Assembly: GCF_008831285.2 (NCBI RefSeq)
Contig: NC_045140.1
Location: forward strand, 22,132,370 to 22,196,369
From: Nymphaea colorata
Lineage: Eukaryota; Streptophyta; Magnoliopsida; Nymphaeales; Nymphaeaceae
Direction of reading: 5' to 3'
DNA length: 64,000 nucleotides
The notes under the pieces: generated by a model
Told to the model about the DNA's origin: nothing
Seen by the model: the letters and a program-made list of their open reading frames with translations, nothing else
Databases searched by the model: none
Position numbers and translations under genes: made by a program
Shown: one piece after another, positions 1 to 10,829 of the stretch
Position numbering within the stretch: the stretch's first letter is position 1
How the letters are laid out: each line of letters starts with the position of its first letter

Positions 1-11
1 GAGAGAATTAC

Positions 12-2744
12 TGTGAGCAAAGACCATGGTGGAGAAGGCAAAGTAATAGACCAAGCCAAACTGCTTCAAGGGAGGTCCTCTGAACTCATCGTTGATTCGA
101 TGCTCTAAAATCCATACCACCAAACCAGTCCAGACAAAGAAAACTCCACTGACCACCCAAAGCTGGGCCGTCATTGGCTTCAAGAATATGAAAGGGTTCG
201 ACTTCCTTCCGGCTTTCATCCGCACAATCATGGACACACCAGTCTCCGTGTAGGGCAACGTGAAATCCACGTATTTGGTTCTGCTTGCCCTGATAGTCGT
301 ATCACCCACCACTGCGTCGAAATTCTGTATGCCAACATCTTAAATTAATTAATCCATGCAACCTCTCATGCATAGTCATCTCATGGATAGTCGTACATGA
401 TATAATACATAATTCAAGCATGAATACTCCAGGTAATATATAACCCTTACGATAGAGAATATAAATAGCAGCTTTTGAAACCATGTAACAGTAACCAACA
501 TAAAAGATCTTCTCTGGGCATATTTATAGGATGAGTGTTATATGTAACTTTTAAAAAATTGCGACAGTGATTTTTACATTCTTGCAGAATGTTATTTACA
601 CATTAAGGAGACATTTAATGAGGTGAAAAGGACAAGAAATGAAAGACGGTTTTATGCGTACGGTGGTTAAAATTTTTCAAGAAAATAAACCAGAGTTTTT
701 TAATTTGTGGAACAAAGAAGTTGACATGACTGTACAGATCTAATAAAAGGAAAGAAAAATCTCAGGAATTCCTTTTCAGTGTTCGATGCATGAATGTGCC
801 GTGGAGATAACTTATCAAACAAAGTATGCCTCGAAATTTTTTCTTGTTCATCGTTTCCAGTAATCTATAACGTTTTGGATCGCCACGAAAAATCCAAGTT
901 TATATGGTAAACTTTTGTAGGAAAAAAGAGTAGAAATATGATGAAACGACGGGGTACAGCCAGCAAGAACAGAAGGTAAATGGCCTCACCCCAAGAAAAA
1001 CTTGGTAGACAAGTTCATTGTAAGTTCCATTGGGCTTCCCTTCGGCGTCTTCAAAAGGGACGAACTTATGGGGCAGATAGTACGGCATGTTTTGCAACAC
1101 CATATTGAAAACGTCTATGCAATAACCCTCCACGGCCGTGCTGCCGTCCGTCGGGTTCCTCTGGATCTTCAGAAATTCGGTGAACGCAAGCTTTACCGGC
1201 ACTCCTATTATCAGTTTCTTCCCGCTGGTTGGAATTTCCCACCCTCTCGGCGTCGCCGTCGTACCACCAGGCCAGTTCACCGTCTTAAGACTGGAATCCT
1301 TCTGTCCGCCGTCCACCTTTCCGGTTCTTGAGAGTCCGGTCGCCTTCTTCCAGAACCCCACTCTTTTTTCTCCACGTCCGATCAGATTCAGTATCTCAAA
1401 GTCTTCGGTGGTTAACTGCCCGTTTCGGAGATCGAAATCACCACTCAAACCTTGCAATGGATTGCGTCGCATCTCGTGCAATATGCTTGGCCCGGTTGAG
1501 GAGACTCCCAAATTCCCGAACACTCCCGTCGAGTTGGAGCGGCCGTTTCCACGTTGGTGGTGCTTGATGTTCCCGGCTTCTGTTCTTTCTACTGCTGAAG
1601 CCAGGGCCCAGACGGTGTCATATGCCCACAAACAGAAGATGTCGGGATCCCATGGCGGTTCTTCAACGTGGGTGAGGTTGGACTTGGACCAGATTCTCTG
1701 CCGCCATCGCACCTTGAAATCGTCCAACTTTTCCGACTTGGGCACGAAGGTTGTCAAGCCTAACACCCCTTCCATGGAAGCAATTTCCGACGGGTTTAAC
1801 GAAACCAGCTGATTTCCAATCCCATTCGTGACGATCCAAACGTACCCATCGGTCAGCATCTCCAACTCACGCACCAGTTTGAAAAGTCGCCTCCCCAGAG
1901 GTGCCCATCCCATATGCACCACAAAGACTCGAGTCTGCATACCCTTCAGCCTGTAGAGCTCTTCCTTGATCTGATCCTCACTCTGGCTATTAGCAAGGAT
2001 GGATCTGCTGGGCACCTTGACGTTCATCTGCTGAAGCGCGTCCGTCAAGTAGGGGATCATTCCCCTCCCGAACTCGCTGCCTTCGTAAACGAGGACGACC
2101 TCTCCCCACCCGTAAGCTTTCACGATGTCCGCTATGGCGTCCACCTGGTTCGCATCGCTCTGCGCAGCTCGAAGGAAGTAGCCATCCTTGTCCAAAGACA
2201 AGGAGGGGCTCGTCGCCGTGAAGGAAATGACGGGAACCCGAGCCCTGTCTCCCAGTTTGGCCACGAATTCCGCTTCCCCGGAACTCCGCGGTCCGAGAAT
2301 TGCTTCCACCTCGACGTTCTCCAGAAGATCAGTGGCTGGAGAGAAACGGAAAAGGAGGAAATTGAAAAAGGATAATCACTGTTTAAGCATGCACATAGCA
2401 GGTAGGCGCATTTACCGCTAATCAAAAGGAAAAAATGACACGAAGACGAAGAGTCGGAGAAAGTTAGGGCGGATGTTATTACCAGCAGAAACCGCTCCAA
2501 CCATGTCACTGTTGTATGGGCGTCTTTGTAGGACGAGCCGCTTGGAGTGGCTGCTGCTGTTGGAGTAGAAATCCTCCATGGCCATGTCTACGCATAAGCC
2601 AATATTTCTGCCTCCCAACTTCTCGGAATCGAGAATGAGACCGACCTTCACATCTGTCGCCGATGGATTAACAGCCGACGAGGAGCAAAGGTGCGGCAGG
2701 GAGCTGGAGATCAGCACGAGGAGAAAACCCACTAGAAGTTGCAT
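12..2744 (-). CDS. Glutamate receptor-like channel, clade II type (GLR-A), 3' part outside window
   Basis: Ligand-gated cation channel of the plasma or endomembrane, amino-acid gated in this family. Exons on the minus strand: 2744-2483, 2335-990, 324-12; phases 1 and 0 join in frame, and exon 3 ends in phase 1 at a GT donor (11-10), so the pore helix M3, S2 and M4 lie left of the window. The ATG at 2742-2744 is preferred over the upstream in-frame ATG (2832-2834) because it opens directly on a hydrophobic signal peptide (MQLLVGFLLVLISSSLP). Residues about 30-440 form the amino-terminal ligand-binding-like domain (MQTRVFVVHMG; DIVKAYGW). S1 follows in exons 2-3 (YCIDVF; KYVDFTLPYTETG), then M1 (LWVVSGVFFVWTGLVWILEHR) and the pore loop ending FSTMVFAH. 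No frame breaks are seen. Its exon 3 and following intron have a truncated copy at 5.97-6.25 kb. Clade II assignment is by resemblance to Arabidopsis GLR2 proteins and is inference. Confidence 0.9.
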
Positions 2745-3049
2745 CTCCGTCCTCCTCCGGCGAGGCTGGAAACCCAATGTCGTGCGTTCTAGGAAGAACT
2801 CGTGGTGCCTTGGCTCCGAAGCAGGCAGCCCCATTAGAAATCTACTTGGAGGGCTCCAAGAGTCTTAGAGTCTTTGCAGAGACCCTTGACTACAGAAGTC
2901 CATACGTCCTTTACTTTTACTCCTCCTCCACGATCCTCTCTTTCCTACAAGTTCAGACAACTTGCAAAGAATCGAACCGAGTCTGAAAAATACGGCCGGT
3001 CAGAATTTGAGAGCCCGACGAAGTCCATTGCATAGAGTCTGAGCAAATA

Positions 3050-4716
3050 AAAAATTCGAGAAATTAGTGGCTTGATCACCGGAATCCGAGCCATTTGCCT
3101 CTCGATCAGCTTAATTGCATATTAATCAATACATTATGAATGAAATCATTTTTCTTAGCCGTTTACATGGAAGAAATTCCGAATCAGCTTGGTCGCCAAC
3201 AATTTTTTTTTTTTGCAGGATTTATTTTAACCATTTGATGAAAATGTTGTCCAACGCCTACGCTGGCGATCGTGAGTCATTTCAGATAAATTATAAAATG
3301 GACCTTCTTTTTAATTAAATTATAACCAACTGGTAATTTCTTAAATGAAAGGTTTCCGAATTTCCTTGTTCATGCGTCCGAAAAGTCTTATTTAAATAAA
3401 GAATGTGTGACACAAGGTAACGATAAATTTAAGTAAGTTGGCAACTACGAAAGACAATATAAGCATAAAATATGTAAGAAATTATAAGCTATAAACCGTG
3501 CAGCCATGAGAGCGAGCATGACTTTGTCATAGAAATCATAAACGGATGCAGATTTGTCATGAATTTATCATATATTGTTAATCACGTACTGTTCAATCAG
3601 AACTGGACTTAATCTTCAATTTTGATGCAGTAATATGAAGTTTTCAATCAGAACCCATTTTCTTGGATTCTGATTCTAATTGAATATCAGTAAAACAAAA
3701 GTATCTAGTTAGCATTGTCCAATAGTTAGGAAGTTGGACCTTCCGGGCAGGCAGTAGACTTTGGGTAACGTATAAGACCTGGATAGCTCCGAGGAGCATA
3801 GTTCAAACTCGCGGACTTGGGGCAAGTTACGTGGCGTGTCTGGTCTGATTCATGCTTGTCCCGTAAGATGGGTGCGTCTTGCATGCAAATTGAAGCAATA
3901 GAGATCTCACCACCTGGTATCGACGCAACTATGAATCTTGGGGGCACTAAATGGAGGAAAACTTCGGCTATCACCCAAGAAGTGGGATTAATCCCCTCGA
4001 TCACCCAAAGTACATGACCAGAATATACAATCGATTAATTACAGGGACTTCTTAATTCACTGGAAAGAAAAGCATAGTAGAAGTAGGTCTTATTAGTGAG
4101 TGAGAGGAGCATGCAGGGAAGGAACAAAGTTACTCCATTCGGTTCCAAGCATTTCTTGGTTACCAATGGAACGTTAGGAGAAGTGGGAAGCATTCAAAAG
4201 ACCACTTGTTTCCATTCAAACATTGAATTCAACGTTGAATGCTGGACTGGCTGAGAGTGGGTGGCCTGGGACCAACCGAGTTAACGTGCATCCCAAGTGC
4301 ACTGAATTCGCACTTGTACCATGTGCTTGGACTTTTCATCTCTTAGTATAAGCGTGTGTAAGGAGGCGAAGTTGGATCGAGTACCATCCAGCGAATTCGA
4401 AAATGGAAGATTAAAACTTATACTATCAATAGAGAAAGGGAAAAAATTTTATATCCAGTCAAGAGTTCGATCGAGACAATGACACGCTCAAATTCGATAT
4501 GAATGCATATTTGGTTGTCAATTCGATGATCCGAACCTGCGAATAACATGTCAATTTCAAGTCAGGTATCAAAAGCTACTCAAAGTCGATGTCATTAAGG
4601 GCTAGATGCCAAAGACTGCACGGATTTGAAGTTTCTTTTACATTAATGTCTTTCCTTTGATGAAAAATCAAGCTTACATCGCTTTCTTCTGGCTTTACGA
4701 GTAGCAACTAGTAAGC
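3050..4716. other. Intergenic, no gene recognised
   Basis: AT-rich 5' flank of the partial GLR gene. No coding similarity was recognised on either strand. A short tract around 3,780-3,880 carries a box-B-like AGTTCAAACTCG but no tRNA fold, so it is not called as a tRNA or SINE. Confidence 0.5.

Positions 4717-4744
<28 letters not shown>
4717..4744. repeat. (AT)n microsatellite
   Basis: Uninterrupted AT dinucleotide run of about 14 units, just outside the left arm of the inverted repeat described at 4.8-7.3 kb. Confidence 0.9.
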
Positions 4745-4749
<5 letters not shown>

Positions 4750-4798
4750 AAGACCAGTAGCATCATTCCATCTGTGAATAGCTCGCAACTTGTTCCTT

Positions 4799-5690
4799 TT
4801 ATGATGGAAGGAAGAAGATTATAACGGGGTCCCACCTAAAAAGCGACCAATGACAGAAGTTAAGGTACCTAGAAAGGTAGAAAATGACCAACTGCTTGTT
4901 CAATGTCTGGGTCCGCAGACGTTTAGTTGATCGATGCAAACCCTCACTTCCCATGCGGGCCTACCCTGAACTCAACGTCACTCATGTAGCCTGGACTTAT
5001 AAGTTGGAGAGGTTCTTACGTTGTGAAATGCCTCAATATTCTTCTGTTTTTTCTCTGTAAATGGCATGTTTCCAAACCACAGGTTGCAACACATTTTGCT
5101 CCACTTCTTGTGGCTAATATCTAGAGCGAATGGCCCATCGATTTCATAAATCCTGGACCCTCAGAAATTTATACCTTTCATAAGAAACTATTCAAGTAGA
5201 TTCTTCTCATAGCAAATTCTATGATAAACTAGTTTCAGTAGCAGGTGTGTGAAAATGGTCTTCATATAAACTCCAGCCGTCACCATCTGTTACCTCTAGC
5301 TCCCTCCTTGTCGAAAAGCAAGCGAGAATGAACCATTTCACCAGACATCAAGAAATATTGTTTTTGAACGAGTCTGGCCAAGTTAATGCGCTGAATTTGG
5401 CGTACCTTGATCGGAATAGACTCAAGTCTTGCGTTTATTTATTTCTGGGACACAACACAACAGTCAGCCGGCTGGCGTACGAGTTGTGTCGACTATCCTT
5501 TGCCTTCTGGGCCACGAATGCTTGGTATAAATTTCACCAACAGTGGAACTAAGGTTCAAAATTTCAGGAAAGTACCACAGGGGAAACAAATATATAACTT
5601 TAATTAATCAAATCGTCCAAAGGCAATCCCTCCAGAAATGGTGGGACTGGAAGGGAAAGAGAAGGCAATTTATTTTCTCTTGTGCTTCTT
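4799..5690 (+). repeat. Left arm of large imperfect inverted repeat
   Basis: Matches, in opposite orientation, the segment at 6,640-7,320. The best-matching part is 5,325-5,690 (TTTTTGAACGAGTCTGG, GGCCACGAATGCTTGGTATA, GGTGGGACTGGAAGGGAAAG). A second block is 4,799-4,965 (CCCACCTAAAAAGCGA, CTGCTTGTTCAATGTCTGGG). About 320 bp between the two blocks (4,966-5,290) have no counterpart in the right arm. No coding function recognised. Confidence 0.8.
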
Positions 5691-5974
5691 ATTTCTTGTT
5701 TTTTTTTTTGTCTACGATATCTTCTCTCGCCATTGCAGGCGGGCTTCGTCTTTTTGTGCCAACTTTTATTTTTTAAAAAAATGAAAAAAATGTGATGTTT
5801 ACATCATACTTTATACTAAATTTCTCCATGTTATCAATACCACCTCGCACTGAAGTCTGCGCATCATTCGATATGTATAGTATCGGCCCAAAAAAATATA
5901 TAAAACGTTAATAGCGGATAGACATTCAAATGCCACCTTAGTTACATTTCACCAGGAGATATATAACTCAAATC

Positions 5975-6138
5975 GGCTGGGCCGTCATTGGCTTCAAAAA
6001 TCTGAAAGGGTTCGGCTTCCTTCCGGCTTTCGCGCGCACAACCATGGAGACACCAGTCTCCGTGTAAGGCAACGTGAAATCTACGTATTGGCTTCTGCTT
6101 GCCCCGACAGTTGTATCACCCACCACTGCGTCGTAATT
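5975..6138 (-). pseudogene. Orphan GLR exon 3 fragment
   Basis: Copy of the 5' half of GLR exon 3. On the minus strand a TAG acceptor is followed by about 54 open codons that include GDTT, QYVDFTLPYTETG and FLKPMTAQ. It stops matching where M1 should begin, so no channel helix is encoded. The similarity continues upstream into intron sequence (to about 6,250) and follows that of the partial GLR gene at 160-430, including CTCTCATGCATAGTCAT, so the copy came from genomic DNA rather than from mRNA. No neighbouring exons were found. It lies between the arms of the inverted repeat. Confidence 0.85.
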
Positions 6139-6639
6139 CTACACGCCAACAGTTTAAATTAATTATACTATACTTACAGATCCATGCATGCTCTCATGCA
6201 TAGTCATACATGATATAATACATAAATTCAAGTATGAATACTCAGAGCTAGCAGTTTAATATATTAATCATGTCTAGCTATTTTTTTGTAATTAAACTTG
6301 CTTCATGAAATGCCACCCGCTGGTGCACCCTTAAAAGGAGCTGAGGTTCAAACTATTTGTTCTGGAGTTTTTGACTTTGTGCAACATTCTGAAGAAACGA
6401 GAAGTTGACTTTCAGTTTCTCATGCAGCCAAACAGCCCTTTCGAAGAGTGTAATGGAAAGTAAATAACACCTTTTGAAACTATTGAGTGTCTAGTATTGA
6501 AATGTCTGACATTTAATACCGATCAGTTGTTTTGGTGGAACAAAAGTTATAGATTCCGAATAAAAAAAGCAAAAAAGGCTATTAAAAGCACATAAACTCC
6601 GATAAATTAATATAACGTGTAGGAAAAAAAATTGCCTAA

Positions 6640-7320
6640 TCTTCCCCTTCCAGTCCCACCATTTCTAGAGGGATTGGAAATATACTAGGAAGTCCTTTCC
6701 CTTCTTCCCTCTCCTTTCCATTCCTTTGCTTTCCTTTCTCTTGTGCCAAAATTTTTAACTCTATTTCCTTTTTCCTCTCATTTGATTAATAATCCAAACA
6801 TAAATTAGCCATCATTTCCTTTCCTTTCTCTCCCTCTATCCAAGCAGCACATAAAGTTTCGTATTTGTTTCCCAGTCGCACTTTCCTGAAATCTTGAATC
6901 TTAGTTCCACTGTCAGAGAAATATACACCGAGTATTCGTGGCCTGAAAGGGAATGGATAGCCAGCACCACTCGTACGCAGCTGGCTGACTGCTGTAGCCC
7001 ATAAATAAATAAAAGAAGTAAGCAAACGCAGGACTAGACTCTCTATTCCGATCAGAGCGTTGATTTGACCAGACTCGTTCAAAGAGAGTATTTTCTTTCG
7101 ATAAGGAGTGAGCTGGTGTGGTAACAGAATGTACAGGCCCCATGGCCAAGTCTTACAAGTGAGGGTTGCATCAATCAACTAAACGCCTGCGGACCCAGAG
7201 ATTGAACAAGCAGTCAGGTCATTTTTCTACCTTTCTAAGTATCTTTGCTTAACTTTTGCCGTTGATCGCTTTTTAGGTGGGAGCTCGTTATAATCGTCTT
7301 CCATCACAAAAGAAACATCA
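6640..7320 (-). repeat. Right arm of large imperfect inverted repeat (3' flank of GLR-B)
   Basis: Reverse complement of much of 4,799-5,690. It begins about 120 bp beyond the stop codon of the complete GLR gene, so it may contain that gene's 3' untranslated region. Open frames in it are short and their similarity to the other arm is at DNA level, so they are not called as genes. Confidence 0.75.
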
Positions 7321-7439
7321 TCCTTTGTAATAATAAATTTACATAATCGACAGCTTGAGATGCTCCGTTTTCGAGTAGTAGACATTCAACGATCAAAAGC
7401 ATCAAGAGAGTTCCCAGTTACTGTACAGCATCAGGTTCA

Positions 7440-10400
7440 TCATATATGAATCTCCACACTTCCGTTTTGATCTACCTCGAAATTGTCACTCGCAGACGTA
7501 TTTCCGAAAGCACGGGACGGCGTATCCTTCTCACCAAAGCGCTTGAAGATGGAGGCTGCACTCTGCCAACAGATCATCCGTTCTGTGATTGGGCCTGCGA
7601 AAGGAGACCGCGGTGTGCCACTGCTGAAACAGAAGCTGGTCAGGAAGAGGAGAAAAAGTACTCCAGTAGTGGCTGTCCCAGTTAAGAAAAAGAGACCCCG
7701 GAGGCGAGTGAGGGACAGGTTATTGGTGCCCACTTCAATGGCCACATCTATACAAGTCTGGTTCTCATACAGCCTCTCCTCAATCTCCAGCAAGCGATCT
7801 GCTTCCGTTACGTTCAGTATTGCACGTGAAACGGCGGCTACAAAAGGAGAACCTCTAGGGAAGACCTGAAAGATGCACGAAGCAGAGACAGTCACAGACG
7901 AAAGAGATCACAGAGAGAGGGAGAGATATCACAGAGAGAGAGAGAGAGAGAGGGAGAGGGGCTCACGAAGCCAAATCCTCCTGCTTTGTAGATAGGGCCA
8001 GCCATGGCGAAGCCACGGCAATACTTGGCAAGGAACAGCCTGATGTACGGGATCTCATCAAAAATGGCTCCAACACCACCCTTCTGGCTACCATTAACGA
8101 GTGCATCTGCGTATTCAGCTGGTGAAGTGTACAGCTTCAGTTGGGATTCGGGGACCTTCAGTTGGTTGATCAACATGTTGCGGACGAAGGATCCATTCTG
8201 GCAACCTATGCTCTCCCCATCTCTTAGGAGAGTATCAATGTCGGTGACGGTGGGCTGGAGCTGCTGAACTGTGAGCATGGAAGTCAGGCTGGCCATGTAG
8301 CTCTGCGTCAGGATCAAAACCACAAACACCCAAACGATCACCACAACCCGAGACAGGTTGCTTGCCAGCCTCTCCCCTACAGTGAGCAAGGGGAACAAAA
8401 CAATGCAAACTTTAAAACAGCGTATAAAAGCACAGTATGATCGATATATATGGAACTCATGGATGATAATATGGTACTTTAGATCAGTTCTGGCAACAAA
8501 ACAATGGATGCAGACGTGAACGAAGAGAAAGGCGTACTGTGGGCGAAGACCATGGTAGAGAAGGCAAAGTAGAAAATGATGCCCATCTGTGCTGAGGGAG
8601 GTCCCCTGAAGTCGGGGTTGATCCGGTGCTCCAGAATCCAAATCACGAAACCGGTCAGAACGAAGAAAGCCCCGGTTGTGAGCCACAGCTCCTTGGTCAA
8701 GGGTCTCAGAAATATCAAGGCGCTCATTTTCCTCTCCGCTTTGTTTGCCACGATCATGGTCACTCCGGTATCCGCGTACGGCATCGTGAAGTCCACGAGC
8801 TTGGCCCGCTCGGCTGTGATGGTCGTGTCGCCGACCACTGCATCGTAGTTCTGTAAAATAAACTAATCCAGCGTGTTATGCATGAATCCTTTTATCAATC
8901 ACTGCAAAGATACTCCTTCGATCAGAAACCAAACTCAGAACGCCAAAGTTTAATGATTTACGCAGGAATTAAGAACAACCTGAAGGTAAACCCCCTTGAC
9001 AAGATCGTCATACGTTGAGTTCGGCTTCCCGTCGATCGGAAAGGGAATGAAATCGTGATGTAGATAGTATGGCATAATCTCCAAAACCTTCTTGAATACC
9101 TCTATGCAATATCCCTCCACAGCAATCTCTTGGTTCCCGGTGTCCGTTTCCACCTTGAGCAACGCCTGGAATCCACTCTTCACGGGCACAGCTATTCTCA
9201 ATCTTGTTCCGTTAGCGGGTATGACCCAACCCTTTGGAACCGCCGGCCTATCGCCCGGCCAGACCACCGTCCTGAGGCCGACGTTGGCGCTGCACTTCCC
9301 TTTACTGCCGCTTTCCAGGCACTCTTTGCTTATCTTCTTCACCAGTCCAGTTTTCGAAGTCCAGAACCCCACGTGTTTCTCCCCTTTTCCCACGAGATTC
9401 GTTATCTCCATTACCTGGGAGACCAGCTGCCGCTTTTCCAGAACAAAATCACCACTCAGGCCCCTGAATCTGCTCCTTCCGAGCTCGATTGATATGCTTG
9501 AACCACTCGGGGACACTCCCATATTCGCGAACGGTTCGCCTGAAGCGGACGAGTTTCTTCTCCCATGGTGGTGGTGATGGTACCTGGTGTTCCCGGAGTA
9601 GCTTCTCTCTAGTGCAGAAGCGAGCGCCGATATGGTGTCGTAAGCCCACAGGCCAAACACGTCTGGGTGCGGAGGTATGTCATCCTTGGGATATCGACTT
9701 TGGAACTTTGATCGCCACTTGACCGTGAAATTCTTTAGTTTTGGGGTTTCGGGGACGTAAGTTTTCAGAACCAAGGCCCCTTCCATGGAAGCAAGAACTT
9801 CCGGCCGGTGGGAGAGTTCGTCCAAGAGATTTCCCATCCCGTTGGTCACGATCCAAACGTACCCTTCACTCAACATCCCCAACTCTCGCGCGCAGGTGAA
9901 GAGGCGACCCCCGAGATCCGGCGGCATGTGCACCACAAAAACCCGAGTCTGCATCAACATAAGGCGTTCGAGCTCTCCTCTGATGTGCTCATCGACAGAG
10001 TTGTTGGAGAGCACGGCCCTCGCCGGCACCCGGACGTCCACCATTTGAAGAGCGTCCGTCAAGTTGGGGATCACCCCCTTTCCGAACTCGCTGTCTTCGT
10101 AGATGGGGACGACCTCTCCCCACCCGTAAGCTTTCACGATGTCCGCTATGGCGCCCACTTGGTACAAGTCGTTCTGCGCAGTTCGAATGAAGTAGCGGTG
10201 TTTGGGAGACAGCGAGGGGCTGGTTGCGGTGAAGGAAATGACGGGGACGTGAGCCATGTCCCCCAAGTCGGCCACAAATTCCGCGTCACCGGAGGTCACA
10301 GGCCCGAGAGTCGCCTCCACCTCCACCTTCCTCAGAAGTTCAATGGCTACAGATTAACACAGGGAAATTAAACAAACCTCCAAACAAAGAACAGCTCCAA

Positions 10401-10736
10401 GAGCATACATCCCCATCACCATGGTAAGCAATTAGCCCAAGAGAAAAAAAATGAAATCATGTTAGACGTACCAGCGGAAGCTGCTTCAACAACGCCACGG
10501 CGGTAGTTGGTTTCCTGATGGAGGACTAAAATTTTGGAGTGGTTATGGTTGGAGTAGAAATCCTCGAGGGCCATGTCTATGCATGTGGAGCTGATCTTCC
10601 CATTCGGAGTGCTGAGATCGAGCATGAGCCCAACATTCACTCGCGTTGCAGATTGGTTAACAGCTTGGAAGCCACACACATGGCGCCAAAACAAGGCAGT
10701 CAAGAAGAATGAGAGATGGAAGGTGACCGCCTGCAT
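7440..10736 (-). CDS. Glutamate receptor-like channel, clade II type (GLR-B), complete
   Basis: Complete five-exon gene, minus strand: 10736-10472, 10346-8980, 8850-8538, 8376-7967, 7865-7440 (TAA or other stop at 7442-7440). Total 2,781 bp, 926 aa, all GT-AG and in frame. A signal peptide (about residues 1-24, HLSFFLTALFW) is followed by the amino-terminal domain (about 30-450; ADIVKAYGWGEVV, MQTRVFVVHM). S1 spans the exon 2/3 junction (YCIEVF; AKLVDFTMPYADTG), with M1 at about 599-617, the pore loop FYFAFSTMVFAHRE near 634-650, and M3 at about 656-683 with the gate-region motif SYMASLTS (674-681). S2 includes IFDEIPYIRLFLAKYC, and M4 is at about 840-865. Length is typical of plant GLRs. Clade II resemblance suggests an amino-acid-gated Ca2+/cation channel; substrate and localisation are inferred from family only. 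A histidine run (HHHHHHG) in the amino-terminal domain is unusual. Confidence 0.95.
7920..7961. repeat. GA/CT tract next to splice donor of GLR-B intron 4
   Basis: On the coding strand a CT-rich run begins a few bases inside intron 4, just after the donor GTGAGC at 7966-7961. The GLR-C intron 4 donor has a similar tract at 19,198-19,217. Confidence 0.85.
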
Positions 10737-10808
10737 CTAGTATTTCCGCTCTCGGCACACGCAGTGATCCACTACCATCTCTCCAATATTTGTATATGTG
10801 TTTGTCTG

Positions 10809-10822
10809 TATATATAAATATG
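10809..10822 (-). promoter_or_regulatory. Possible TATA box of GLR-B
   Basis: On the minus strand TTTATATATAC lies about 75 bp upstream of the GLR-B ATG (10736). Spacing fits a TATA box with a short 5' untranslated region, but the local sequence is AT-rich. Confidence 0.35.
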
Positions 10823-10829
10823 CATATAC

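Noticed and set aside
1002..2421. Several long plus-strand frames opposite GLR-A exon 2
   Set aside because: They are mirror images of the real minus-strand exon, which has conserved GLR motifs and matching splice sites; no independent domain is visible.
3775..3890. Possible tRNA gene or SINE (box-B-like AGTTCAAACTCG)
   Set aside because: No cloverleaf can be formed and box A spacing is poor.
6786..7178. Minus frames in the right inverted-repeat arm as genes
   Set aside because: The paired arm shows the similarity is nucleotide-level with frame-breaking differences.
9092..10371. Plus-strand frames over GLR-B exon 2
   Set aside because: Shadow frames of a high-GC coding exon.
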